Shown piece by piece: positions 32,652 through 41,387 of a stretch of DNA of 41,484 nt. The stretch comes from Sphingobacteriales bacterium. Its GTDB lineage: Bacteria > Bacteroidota > Bacteroidia > Sphingobacteriales > Sphingobacteriaceae. The notes beneath the pieces are model-generated. The model saw only the letters and a program-made list of their open reading frames with translations. It did not search any database and was not told where the DNA came from. The DNA lies in contig JAAFJW010000009.1 of NCBI GenBank assembly GCA_013298995.1, positions 1 to 41,484 of the forward strand, read 5' to 3'. A program made the position numbers and the translations under genes. Position 1 is the first letter of the stretch. Each line of letters opens with the position of its first letter.

Positions 32652-33394
32652 AAAAAGTATGGCTTTTGAGGTTCCCAAATAAAAATATTGAACTTACTTT
32701 CCCTCAAAAGTGTAGATTTTGTTAAAGAGTATTTTGAGCGGTGTTTGATTAATTGTATCAAATCATTTTTAGGCTTACTGTCGTTTTTGCCTCTGTTTAT
32801 ATAAGCCAATGCGCCTACAAGCAAATCAGTCAATTGTATCATTTCTACTTCATTTGAACGTACCTGCTGTACTTGTTTAATTATTTCCTTTGCATAATCG
32901 TATTTATCGTTGCGTAATACTTGTTCTAATTTATGCACTTTATCTTTGCTTCGGGTGTCTTTAATATCAATATAAATATAGTGCGCTAATTCAGGGTTGA
33001 GTATTGCTTTTAACATTCCGAAATACATTTTGTAATAAAAAGTATCGTGGGTGTGGTTAAATTTTTCGTAATCAATTTTAGCTTTGTTCGCTACTATCAA
33101 AGTTCTAAAATGCAAATCATCATCATCAAAAAAATAATTAACTACATCTTTATAATAGTCTAATTTAGATTTTGAAACTTTATTCCATTTCAATTCATAA
33201 TAAGTTCGATTGTCTTTTTCGTTCTTTTTATGCTTTGGTATTAAATCATGTTTTTGTTTAAGCTCAAACAATCGTTCAAAAATTTTATTTTTTTTAGATG
33301 CAGGGCAATAGACAGCTCCAATAGCCATAACAGCCTCGCCATCGTTTTGTAAATGACAACTTTCGTCACAATATATATTTACTATTTCTCTCAT
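32648..33394 (-). CDS. DUF3800 domain protein
   Basis: The 248-residue protein has the DUF3800 start (VNIYCDESCHLQNDGEAVMAIGAV, with the acidic DES of an RNase H-like strand), an acidic IYIDIKD strand in the middle (about 139-145), and IQLTDLLVGALAYINRG near 186-202, where a late Asp completes the family pattern. DUF3800 proteins are predicted RNase H-fold nucleases and are often found in mobile or defence contexts; a biochemical role is not established. It is translationally coupled to the next gene (ATGA). The pair sits between mqnB and mqnD, as if inserted there. Confidence 0.85.
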   Translation of the reverse strand: MREIVNIYCDESCHLQNDGEAVMAIGAVYCPASKKNKIFERLFELKQKHDLIPKHKKNEKDNRTYYELKWNKVSKSKLDYYKDVVNYFFDDDDLHFRTLIVANKAKIDYEKFNHTHDTFYYKMYFGMLKAILNPELAHYIYIDIKDTRSKDKVHKLEQVLRNDKYDYAKEIIKQVQQVRSNEVEMIQLTDLLVGALAYINRGKNDSKPKNDLIQLIKHRSKYSLTKSTLLRESKFNIFIWEPQKPYFL

Positions 33395-33578
33395 ATTTCA
33401 TACCCAATTCTAGCAAAGTTTATTTTTGATGCATCGCCTAACTTATTCGTTTTTTAAATTTATTTAGTTCGTGTTTGCATTTTTTGTAGAAATAATTTCA
33501 TCATCGGCAAGTTGTTTTTATGAAAATGCCACCTAAAGAAACAAGTAATTCGTTTTTTAATCTCAGTTTCATAACATA
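33395..33578. other. Short intergenic gap, no gene recognised
   Basis: AT-rich spacer between mqnB and the DUF3800 gene. A 70-codon + strand frame (33520-33732) overlaps mqnB antisense and has no recognisable content. No consensus minus-strand promoter for the DUF3800 pair was found, only a near match (TA-3nt-TTTG) around 33414-33422. Confidence 0.5.
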
Positions 33579-34241
33579 CTATTTTCCAAACGATTTAAAA
33601 AACCTAATTAACACCGCATTTACACCACTCACCGCTTTTCGCACATCCCAATTATCGGTATTGCGTTTTTCTATAAAATTAGATATGCCTCGTACCTGTA
33701 CACAAGGCGTTTGGCTTTGCTGGCAAGCGTAATAAAAAGCGGCACCCTCCATAGTTTCAATATCGGGGTTTAAGCGGTGTATTGTTTTTTGGATATTTTT
33801 AAAATTACCACTTACCTTATTTACCGTTATGGCATTTGCAGGTTTTAAGCTAGCTAACCACTTGGTAATTAACTTATTTTCTTTATCAATTAATGGTAAA
33901 GTAAGGGCTTGGCCAAAGCCTAAATCATCAATAGATAAAAACTGGCTATCGTTTTCGGCACCTAGCTCGGCAAAAATATCTTGCTTTACCCATACCACAT
34001 CACCCATATTAATATTGCGGGTAAAAGTACCCGCAATACCCGCATTAATAGCCAAATCGTACTTTTTAGCCGCAAGTTTTTGTGCCAACACAAAAGCCGT
34101 AGCCACCATGCCCACACCTGTAATCAATACTTCTACATCTACACCCTCGGTAGTAAACGACGAAGTATCTTCTTTAAAATGAAAAAAAGAAATTACATTT
34201 TTAAGCTCGGCTTTAGTTGCAGCAACCAATAATATATTCAT
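33579..34241 (-). CDS. mqnB: Futalosine hydrolase
   Basis: The 220-residue protein belongs to the nucleoside phosphorylase/hydrolase family. It has MNILLVAATKAEL at the start, ITGVGMVATAFVLAQKL (about 60-76), INAGIAGTF (about 85-93) and the substrate-binding IETMEGAAFYYACQ segment (about 171-184). VRGISNFIEKRN (about 194-205) with its Asn distinguishes futalosine hydrolases from MTA nucleosidases. It removes hypoxanthine from futalosine in menaquinone synthesis. It is divergent from queD across an 82-bp gap. Confidence 0.92.
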   Translation of the reverse strand: MNILLVAATKAELKNVISFFHFKEDTSSFTTEGVDVEVLITGVGMVATAFVLAQKLAAKKYDLAINAGIAGTFTRNINMGDVVWVKQDIFAELGAENDSQFLSIDDLGFGQALTLPLIDKENKLITKWLASLKPANAITVNKVSGNFKNIQKTIHRLNPDIETMEGAAFYYACQQSQTPCVQVRGISNFIEKRNTDNWDVRKAVSGVNAVLIRFFKSFGK

Positions 34242-34299
34242 AATTCAAACTTACACACAATTAGCCTAATTATAGGTTTTAGCTTGTAAATGCTTTGTT

Positions 34300-34307
34300 T
34301 ATATTTG
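34300..34307 (+). promoter_or_regulatory. -7 element upstream of queD
   Basis: TATATTTG matches TAnnTTTG and lies 17 nt before the queD ATG, implying a very short leader of about 10 nt. No good TTTG -33 box is found at the right distance, so the assignment is tentative. Confidence 0.4.
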
Positions 34308-34323
34308 CAATTATTTTAACAGT

Positions 34324-34737
34324 ATGATTTACATTACAAGAAAAGAGCATTTTAATGCTGCCCATAAACTTTACCGTAACGATTGGAGTGCCGAAAAAAA
34401 CGAGGAAGTTTTTGGCCGCTGTGCCAATGCCAACTGGCATGGCCATAATTACGATTTGTATGTAACCATTAAAGGCGAAGTAAATTACGAAACAGGTTTT
34501 GTAATGGATTTAAAAGACCTTAAAACCATTATAGTACAACACGTTACCGATAAACTCGACCACCGAAACCTAAACCTCGATGTAGATTTTATGAAAGGCA
34601 AAATGGCATCGACCGAGGTTTTAGCCATAGAAATTTGGAAACAATTAGCCCCACACATACAACAACGTGGCGCCACCCTACATTGCATAAAACTATACGA
34701 AACCGCTAATAATTTTGTAGAATATTTTGGCGAATAA
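34324..34737 (+). CDS. queD: 6-carboxytetrahydropterin synthase / 6-pyruvoyltetrahydropterin synthase family protein
   Basis: The 137-residue protein has the zinc site H14 in HFNAAH plus H39-G-H41 in NWHGHNY, a catalytic Cys (C33) just before, DHRNLN (about 79-84) and the late Glu in YETANN (about 126-131). QueD makes 6-carboxy-tetrahydropterin for queuosine and other deazapurines; pterin synthase activity for another cofactor is possible since no other que genes are adjacent. The length is typical. Confidence 0.9.
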   Translation: MIYITRKEHFNAAHKLYRNDWSAEKNEEVFGRCANANWHGHNYDLYVTIKGEVNYETGFVMDLKDLKTIIVQHVTDKLDHRNLNLDVDFMKGKMASTEVLAIEIWKQLAPHIQQRGATLHCIKLYETANNFVEYFGE

Positions 34738-34822
34738 CACATTCGCTTATGGCACATTTTTTATTTGAAAAACCAAGGCCAGCATTTTATAACCAAGGCT
34801 AGCCCCGCCATCCGCTCACCCG

Positions 34823-34838
34823 CCTGCTGGCCGGCAGG
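34823..34838. repeat. Imperfect GC palindrome of the CCTGC/GCAGG family
   Basis: CCTGC and GCAGG arms flank a GGCC core (one mismatched pair). The arms match the ends of the palindromes at 23830 and 23950. Confidence 0.55.
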
Positions 34839-34867
34839 TACGCACACAGGCCTTAGGCACAAGGCCG

Positions 34868-34892
34868 GCCTGCCTGCTGACCGCAGGTAGGC
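34868..34892. repeat. GC-rich hairpin of the CCTGC/GCAGG family
   Basis: GCCTGCCTGC (34868-34877) pairs with GCAGGTAGGC (34883-34892) with one G-T pair and a 5-nt loop. The left arm is identical to that of the 20-bp palindrome at 23829. Confidence 0.65.
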
Positions 34893-34976
34893 TGTCGGGT
34901 TTAGATACTCAGGCTGTGCTTTTTAATGCGGTTTTATCTTGCCCGTTTTTTACACCCAGCTTTGTGTGCTTTGCGC

Positions 34977-35010
34977 TTGCTGTGCTTTGCGGTAAAAATT
35001 ATTACATTTG
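34977..35010 (+). promoter_or_regulatory. Promoter candidate for the GH2 gene
   Basis: TTG at 34977-34979 and TACATTTG at 35003-35010 (23-nt gap) fit the Bacteroidota consensus. Transcription would start near 35017, downstream of the in-frame ATG at 34926, which supports the start at 35043. Confidence 0.55.
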
Positions 35011-35042
35011 AACTTTTGCTTCAATCCTCAAAAAAAACCAAT

Positions 35043-38000
35043 ATGAATAAATTTTGTGCTGCCTTATTTTTATTTACCCAGCTGTGCCTATTAAGTTTTG
35101 GCCAACAAAGTATCAACAATAATTATAAAGAAGTAATACTTACACCCAAGCGGGCCGAAATGGTGCTTAATAATAAATGGCTTTTTCAGCCAGCTATAAA
35201 CCAAGCCACCGAAAACCCCTTAGCCGCTAATTGGGATAGCATACAAGTACCTTCATCTTGGTACTCCAAATTTGAGGTCGATTCGTTTAAAGCCAGCAAT
35301 ATCCAAAACCAGCAACAACTCAAAAACCTTTCAAGGGCATGGTACCAAACTACCGTATTTATCCCAGCCAACTGGAAAAATAACAGTACCATTTTACAAC
35401 TGTGCAAGGTTTCTACCGATGCCATTATTTACATAAATGGTAAGCAAGCAGGTACAATACAATGGTACACTGGCCAAGTAGATGTTTCTAAATACGTAAA
35501 ATACGGGCAGCAAAACCAAATACGCATATTGGTAATAGCTACCGCCAATGAGGGCGAAATCCCAGTATTAATGGGTACAGCCACCACACAAGTTACGTTT
35601 ACAAAAGCAACGCTTGAAACCCGGGGCATTACAGGCGATGTAATTTTATCATCACACCCAAAAAATACATTTATTAACGATGTATTTGTACAGCCATCAA
35701 TAAGGCAAAGCAAAGTGGCGTTGGATGTAGAAATTGTGGGCATAAAAAAAGCCGAAACACTTATGGTACAAGCCCAAATGTGTAACCAACAAGGCTTTGC
35801 CGAAAAAACATTTACAACAAGCTTAAAGGTATTGGCCAAAGATACCCAAACCGTAAAACTAGCTTTCAACTGGCAAAACCCCCGTTTATGGGATTTGGAT
35901 AAACCCGAATTATATACCCTAAAGCTCAAAATAGAAGGTAAAAATAGCATCAACGACGAGTATGCGCAGGAATTTGGCTTCCGCGAGTTTTGGATTGATG
36001 GAAAACACTTTTATCTCAACGGTAAAAAAATAAACCTTCGTCCGCATTTATTTGTAGGCGGTAATGGGATGGATGAATTGGTAGATGCCAGTATAGAGGG
36101 CATCCGCAAAAATGGTTTTAACATTAGCGAAATATGGCCCAATAATTTCGATAAACGAGGTTTTTTAGAACACTCGGAGCAAATGATGGCCCGGGCCGAT
36201 AAAAAAGGCTTTTTATTAATGGGTGTAGCCCTGCCTTTTATCGATTATTTGTTAGATAAAAGCTGGAAATTTCAGTGGGATAAACCCGAGGTAAAAATAG
36301 CCTACGAAAAACGTATGCTTATTGATTTACGCCGCAACCGTAACCACCCATCGGTGGTAATGTGGACCACATCGGGCAATTTTTTTGGCGATACGCAAGA
36401 TCAAAACCCCTTTAATATAGGCCGTACCAATTGGATAAAAAATAATCCACCGTTTCAAAAAAATGCCACTGCGGGTATCGAAGCCATTAATATTATCAAA
36501 AAAAACGACCCTACCCGCCCTGTTTTTACCCACCACGGTACTTATGTAGGCGATGTGCATACGCTTAATTTTTACCTCGGTTTTTCGCCCCTGCAAGAGC
36601 GGGAAGAGTGGATGTCGTTTTACTCCCAAAACGGGCAAATTCCTTTTATTGGGATAGAGTTTGGTACACCTTTGTATTGCGATTTTTTGCGTGGCCGCAA
36701 TGGTTTTGGCAGCAATATTAAAACCGAGCCTTTGATAACCGAATTTACAGCCGCTTATTTGGGCGATAAAGCCTATCAAACCGAGCCCTCGTATTATAAA
36801 AACTACATAAAAAATAATTTTATATCGGGGCAAACGTACCGAGAAATGGGGAGTTCGTCTATCGAAAAAAATTGGTCGTTCCAGCAATTACAAGCCCTAT
36901 TTACTAAAAATACTTGGCGCAGTTGGCGGGCTTACGATATGCCAGGCGGTATGCTACCTTGGGCAAGCGGACACGGCTACACCCGCACCGATAGTGCCAA
37001 TAAGCTAGTAAAAATGCCCCCTTTTACACTCGGGCGAAAAGGCTGGTATTATCCTACGGCCACCTACGCAGATATTTACGAAAAACAACAACCAGCCTAC
37101 ACCGTACAAGATGGCGGCAAGGCATTGGTACAAAACAATAATGCTACGCTGGCCTATATTGCAGGTGCTAGCCAGGCATTTACCGAAAAAGCGCACTCGT
37201 TTAGCCCCAGCCAAGTAGTCGAAAAACAGTTGTTCTTTTTTAATGATACCCGCCAAATACAAAAATGTGTATGGAATTACAGCGTTTCTGTAGCCGATAA
37301 AATTATCTCCCAAAACGCTGGCGAATGCTTGCTGCCTGTGGGCGATAAAAAAGCCGAACGTATTTTATTTACTATTCCTAATCAAATTACAGGCTTTAAA
37401 GCCGATGGCAACATTATTCTTCATGCCCAAATAGCGGGCATTAACCATAGCGATACCTTAAATTTTAGGGTTTTTAGTAAGCAAGCCATTACTGGCGATA
37501 GGCAAGTTTATGTTTTCGACCCTGTGGGTAAAACCAGCCAAATGCTTGTAAATTTGGGCTATATCTTAAAACCTTGGGCTGGCGAGGCCAATATTCCTTT
37601 ATTAATTATTGGCCGTGAGGTGCTTTCGCAGCAGTATAAATTACCATCGTCTTTGCAAGCATTTATACAAAACGGGGGCAAGGCAATTGTGTTTAATCAG
37701 CAAGATAGTGTGTTGGAAAAAAGTGGTTTTAGGGTAGCCAAATATGTTTCTCGCTACGTTTTCCCAATCAAAAATAACCCCATTACCCAGCAACTCGACG
37801 AGCTAGATTTACGCAACTGGGCAGGCACAGGTACTATAAATACCGCCTATCCCGATTATATGAACAATAACTACCAAAAATCGCCCGACGATTCGCCCAT
37901 TTACGGCTGGCACTGGGGCAACCGAGGGAGCGTAGCCACTAATGCCATAGAAAAACCACACCATAGCGGTTGGACACCTTTATTAGAATGCGAATTTGAT

Positions 38001-39317
38001 ATGGCCTACTCGCCCTTAATGGAATTAAATTACGGTGCAGGTAAGCTAATATGGTGTAGCCTAGATGTAGAAGACCACGCCGATAACGACCCCGTAGCTC
38101 AAATACTCACCAAACAATTAATAGCTTACGCCCAAAAAACCAAACCAGCAATACGCAACCGTAAAACAATTTTTATCGGCAACAGCCACCAAAATAAATT
38201 GCTGGATGATATAGGGCTTAACTATACCCCAACCAATAATGTAGAAACCAATGCCGATTTAATTATCTGCGGAAGCCTAAACCCCCAGCAACAAAAAAAA
38301 CTATTGCTATATGTGCAAAATGGAGGTAAGGCTTTTATAATGCCACAAGAAAAAGCGGGTAATTATTTTGGTGTTGATTATGGTTTAGATAGCCATTTCG
38401 ATGGAGGTAAAACTATTTCTAATGGGCCATTAACCAATGGATTGTCCCTGTCCGATATAAGGTACCGCACCCAAACGGCATCAATCATATTAAATAAAGG
38501 TTGCACCATCGCTTTGGGCGGATTGTTGGGCGAAAAACAAATAGGCAAAGGCCAGCTGGTATATTGCCAGCTAAACCCCAATCGCTTTAATGCCGATAGC
38601 CTTACCTACAACCGTTATACCCGATGGCGACAAACACGGGCTTTTACCCAGATATTAAGTAATATGGGGGCTTCGTTTGTATGCGATAGCAATATTTTTA
38701 GAGAAGAAAAAAAAGAGGTTTACAGTATTGATTTGGATAAAACCGTATGGAAAGCTAAAATGACACTTACCCTACCCGCTGTAAAAGATGTAGCCGATAA
38801 ATACAAAGACCCAGGCATAAGCCCCGCCGCACTCGAACTGCTTAAAACCGATGCCGATGAAACAGGTATGATAAATACCAATATACCACTTACGCCCGCC
38901 GATGAATTGTACAACAACCTACAATCCAACGATGGCGAAGCCGTGTTTAGAAAAACCATAACCCTGCCCGATAACATGGCGGGTAAAGATTTACTGCTAC
39001 ACTTAGCCGTAATTGACGATTTTGATAATACCTACTTTAATGGCCAACAAATAGGCTATACCGACGATAAAACTACTGATACTTGGAACTTTAACCGAAC
39101 CTACACCATACCTGCCAAACTGGTAAAAGCAGGTAAAAATGTACTTGCGGTGCGGGCTTTTGATTGGTACGGCGGCGGTGGTATGTTAAGCGTATCGCCC
39201 AAGCGAGAAATTGTTTTAAAAGACATAAACGTAAAAAAACCAATAGGGCTATACCACAACGATTATAAAACCGATTTCGAGCTGGGTGATAATCCGTTTA
39301 GGTATTTTAGGTGGTAG
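35043..39317 (+). CDS. Large secreted glycoside hydrolase family 2-type protein with altered catalytic site
   Basis: With the start at 35043 the protein has 1424 residues and a clean signal peptide (MNKFCAALFLFTQLCLLSFG, cleavage near FGQQ); the longer ATG at 34926 would bury it. An N-terminal GH2 sugar-binding domain (about 30-190) and an immunoglobulin-like domain precede a TIM barrel (about 320-620) with LNGKKINLRPH and NHPSVVMW. The nucleophile candidate is E539 in GIEFGTP. Where family members have an acid/base Glu after Asn (GNE), this protein reads G-N446-F447. Middle segments resemble class I amidotransferase-like folds (IQNGGKAIVF; VQNGGKAFIM), and the C-terminus (about 1290-1400) is a second jelly-roll sugar-binding module. 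The substrate is unknown. Confidence 0.85.
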   Translation: MNKFCAALFLFTQLCLLSFGQQSINNNYKEVILTPKRAEMVLNNKWLFQPAINQATENPLAANWDSIQVPSSWYSKFEVDSFKASNIQNQQQLKNLSRAWYQTTVFIPANWKNNSTILQLCKVSTDAIIYINGKQAGTIQWYTGQVDVSKYVKYGQQNQIRILVIATANEGEIPVLMGTATTQVTFTKATLETRGITGDVILSSHPKNTFINDVFVQPSIRQSKVALDVEIVGIKKAETLMVQAQMCNQQGFAEKTFTTSLKVLAKDTQTVKLAFNWQNPRLWDLDKPELYTLKLKIEGKNSINDEYAQEFGFREFWIDGKHFYLNGKKINLRPHLFVGGNGMDELVDASIEGIRKNGFNISEIWPNNFDKRGFLEHSEQMMARADKKGFLLMGVALPFIDYLLDKSWKFQWDKPEVKIAYEKRMLIDLRRNRNHPSVVMWTTSGNFFGDTQDQNPFNIGRTNWIKNNPPFQKNATAGIEAINIIKKNDPTRPVFTHHGTYVGDVHTLNFYLGFSPLQEREEWMSFYSQNGQIPFIGIEFGTPLYCDFLRGRNGFGSNIKTEPLITEFTAAYLGDKAYQTEPSYYKNYIKNNFISGQTYREMGSSSIEKNWSFQQLQALFTKNTWRSWRAYDMPGGMLPWASGHGYTRTDSANKLVKMPPFTLGRKGWYYPTATYADIYEKQQPAYTVQDGGKALVQNNNATLAYIAGASQAFTEKAHSFSPSQVVEKQLFFFNDTRQIQKCVWNYSVSVADKIISQNAGECLLPVGDKKAERILFTIPNQITGFKADGNIILHAQIAGINHSDTLNFRVFSKQAITGDRQVYVFDPVGKTSQMLVNLGYILKPWAGEANIPLLIIGREVLSQQYKLPSSLQAFIQNGGKAIVFNQQDSVLEKSGFRVAKYVSRYVFPIKNNPITQQLDELDLRNWAGTGTINTAYPDYMNNNYQKSPDDSPIYGWHWGNRGSVATNAIEKPHHSGWTPLLECEFDMAYSPLMELNYGAGKLIWCSLDVEDHADNDPVAQILTKQLIAYAQKTKPAIRNRKTIFIGNSHQNKLLDDIGLNYTPTNNVETNADLIICGSLNPQQQKKLLLYVQNGGKAFIMPQEKAGNYFGVDYGLDSHFDGGKTISNGPLTNGLSLSDIRYRTQTASIILNKGCTIALGGLLGEKQIGKGQLVYCQLNPNRFNADSLTYNRYTRWRQTRAFTQILSNMGASFVCDSNIFREEKKEVYSIDLDKTVWKAKMTLTLPAVKDVADKYKDPGISPAALELLKTDADETGMINTNIPLTPADELYNNLQSNDGEAVFRKTITLPDNMAGKDLLLHLAVIDDFDNTYFNGQQIGYTDDKTTDTWNFNRTYTIPAKLVKAGKNVLAVRAFDWYGGGGMLSVSPKREIVLKDINVKKPIGLYHNDYKTDFELGDNPFRYFRW

Positions 39318-39406
39318 ATGCTACCATTTTTTGAAGCAAAAAATCCCGACAGAAGTCATTGAAACCAACAAAAAAATAGAAAGCGAAAATTTAATTCCCA
39401 TACATA

Positions 39407-40495
39407 ATGAAAAACACTGCATTGTATCAAACACACATTTTATTAAATGCAAAAATGGTACCCTTTGCGGGATATAATATGCCTGTACAATACGAAGGCA
39501 TTAATAAAGAACACGAAACGGTACGCAATGCCGTAGGTGTATTTGATGTGAGCCACATGGGCGAGTTTATAATTACGGGGTCCAATGCCTTAGATTTAAT
39601 ACAACGAGCCATATCAAACGATGCCTCACAATTATTTGATGGCAAGGTTCAATACGCTTATTTGCCTAATTTAACAGGAGGTATTGTAGATGATTTATTG
39701 GTGTACCGTATTAACGAAAGTACGTATATGCTGGTAGTAAACGCATCAAATATTGATAAAGATTTTGCTTGGTTGCAAAGTCTAAACAGCCATAATGTGG
39801 AAATTAAAAACATATCAGACCGCACCACATTATTGGCTGTACAGGGGCCATTGGCCACCCAAGCACTACAAACTTTAACCGAAATAAACCTACAAGCCAT
39901 GGATTATTATACGTTTACCAAAGGTGTTTTTGCAGGTATAAACAATGTGTTAATTTCGGCAACGGGCTATACAGGTGCTGGCGGGTTCGAAATTTATGTG
40001 GATAACCAACATGCAAATACCTTATGGGATGCTATTTTTACAGCTGGCCAGCCTTACGGCATAAAGCCCATAGGCTTGGGTGCTCGCGATACATTGCGCC
40101 TAGAAATGGGCTTTTGTTTATACGGAAACGATATTAACGATAATACTTCGCCCCTTGAAGCGGGTTTATCTTGGGTAACTAAATTTACCAAACCATTTAC
40201 CAATTCGGTAAACTTAGAAGCACAAAAAAAAATCGGCCTAAGCCAAAAACTAGTTGCTTTTGAAATGATTGAAAGAGGAATACCTCGCCACGGTTACGAA
40301 ATTGTAACCGCCGATGGCCACAATATTGGCTGGGTAACATCGGGTACACAATCGCCATCGTTACAAAAAGCCATTGGATTGGGCTATGTTAAAACCGAGT
40401 TTACAGGCTTAGATACCGAAATTTTTATTCGTATTAGGGCAAGTAACATAAAGGCAAAAATTGTAAGATTGCCTTTTTATAAAACACAATCTTAA
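39407..40495 (+). CDS. gcvT: Aminomethyltransferase (glycine cleavage T protein)
   Basis: The 362-residue protein begins in the family manner ([24 protein letters not shown]). It continues with [10 protein letters not shown] (about 45-54), [19 protein letters not shown] (about 97-115), [14 protein letters not shown] (about 183-196) and the [19 protein letters not shown] segment (about 225-243). It transfers the methylene group from the lipoyl H protein to tetrahydrofolate in glycine cleavage. The other gcv genes are not in this window. An earlier in-frame start is not needed; this ATG gives the standard length. It is followed by comB after 7 bp. Confidence 0.95.
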   Translation: MKNTALYQTHILLNAKMVPFAGYNMPVQYEGINKEHETVRNAVGVFDVSHMGEFIITGSNALDLIQRAISNDASQLFDGKVQYAYLPNLTGGIVDDLLVYRINESTYMLVVNASNIDKDFAWLQSLNSHNVEIKNISDRTTLLAVQGPLATQALQTLTEINLQAMDYYTFTKGVFAGINNVLISATGYTGAGGFEIYVDNQHANTLWDAIFTAGQPYGIKPIGLGARDTLRLEMGFCLYGNDINDNTSPLEAGLSWVTKFTKPFTNSVNLEAQKKIGLSQKLVAFEMIERGIPRHGYEIVTADGHNIGWVTSGTQSPSLQKAIGLGYVKTEFTGLDTEIFIRIRASNIKAKIVRLPFYKTQS

Positions 40496-40502
40496 ATTTA
40501 GT

Positions 40503-41219
40503 ATGTTAAAAAAAGTTGAAGTTTGCTTCACCCCTTCCTTATTGCCATTATATGAAATCGAAAACGCTATTGTGGTAGTTATCGATATTTTTAGAGCTAC
40601 ATCATCTATCTGCTACGGTTTCGAAAACGGAGCCACAGCAATTATCCCCGTAGCAACGGTTGATGAATGCTTGGCTTACCAAAACCAAAATTATTTATTA
40701 GCCGCCGAGCGGGATGGGCAAGTGGTTGATGGTTTTGATTTTGGAAATTCGCCTTTTTCGTACACCAAAGAAAAAATTGAAGGTAAAACCATTGTATTAA
40801 CTACCACCAATGGCACACATGCCATTAACCAATCAAAGGCCAAAGCGTATCAAATTATAATAGGCTCGTTTTTTAATTTGGATGCTGTTTGTAATTATTT
40901 GAATAACCAAGGCAAAAATGTGCTTTTACTTTGTGCTGGCTGGAAAAACAAATTTAATTTAGAAGATACCCTTTTTGCGGGTGCCGTTGTAGCCCAATTA
41001 AAACAAAATGGCTACACCAGCGATGATGCTGGCACTGCCGCACAAGATTTGTACAACTTAGCTAAAGCTGATTTATACGCCTACACCGCCAAAACATCGC
41101 ATAGCGAACGCCTAAAAAAACTAGGCATCGAAGAGGATATTAAGTTTTGTTTAAAATTAAATATTACCCAGGTTATTCCAGTATTAGAGGGAGATAGCTT
41201 GGTTAAGTTAAGCGTTTAA
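40503..41219 (+). CDS. comB: 2-phosphosulfolactate phosphatase family protein
   Basis: The 238-residue ComB-family protein has VVVIDIFRATSSI (about 24-36) with the Asp and Arg of the active-site loop, AAERDGQVVDGFDFGNSP (about 69-86), LTTTNGTHAI (about 98-107) and LLCAGWKNKFNLEDTLFAG (about 136-154). ComB hydrolyses 2-phosphosulfolactate in sulfolactate and coenzyme M synthesis. Coenzyme M is not expected in Bacteroidota, so the true substrate here may be different. It lies 7 bp after gcvT. Confidence 0.9.
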   Translation: MLKKVEVCFTPSLLPLYEIENAIVVVIDIFRATSSICYGFENGATAIIPVATVDECLAYQNQNYLLAAERDGQVVDGFDFGNSPFSYTKEKIEGKTIVLTTTNGTHAINQSKAKAYQIIIGSFFNLDAVCNYLNNQGKNVLLLCAGWKNKFNLEDTLFAGAVVAQLKQNGYTSDDAGTAAQDLYNLAKADLYAYTAKTSHSERLKKLGIEEDIKFCLKLNITQVIPVLEGDSLVKLSV

Positions 41220-41387
41220 ATGGGGCTTCTATAAAAAGCTAATTCGGTGTTCTGCCTATATTTGGGCAGGTGGGGTAAGGCGGTGTAAGTGATTTAGGTT
41301 TTCAAATAACGGTTTGTTGTTGTAGATGTAAAAAATAGGCAATAACTATCCAATCTATTTCCTGTTTTGTGCGCTGGGACACCCGAG

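Larger units (their letters stand above)
34738..35042. other. Intergenic region with GC-rich imperfect palindromes and the GH2 promoter
   Basis: This 305-bp gap is GC-rich in its centre. It holds two imperfect palindromes related to those at 23.8-24.0 kb (34823-34838; 34868-34892) and the promoter candidate at 34977-35010. An upstream in-frame ATG of the GH2 gene (34926) falls here but before the promoter. Confidence 0.65.

Noticed and set aside
34246-34253. TAAGTTTG on the minus strand as a -7 box for mqnB.
   Set aside because: It lies only 4 bp before the mqnB ATG, so transcription would start inside the start codon, and no -33 element is present at the right distance.
34926-35042. Upstream in-frame start for the GH2 protein.
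   Set aside because: It would precede the promoter candidate at 34977-35010 and place 39 residues before an otherwise normal signal peptide.
36327-36887. Minus-strand open frame of 186 codons inside the GH2 gene.
   Set aside because: Antisense shadow of the conserved TIM-barrel region with no motif.
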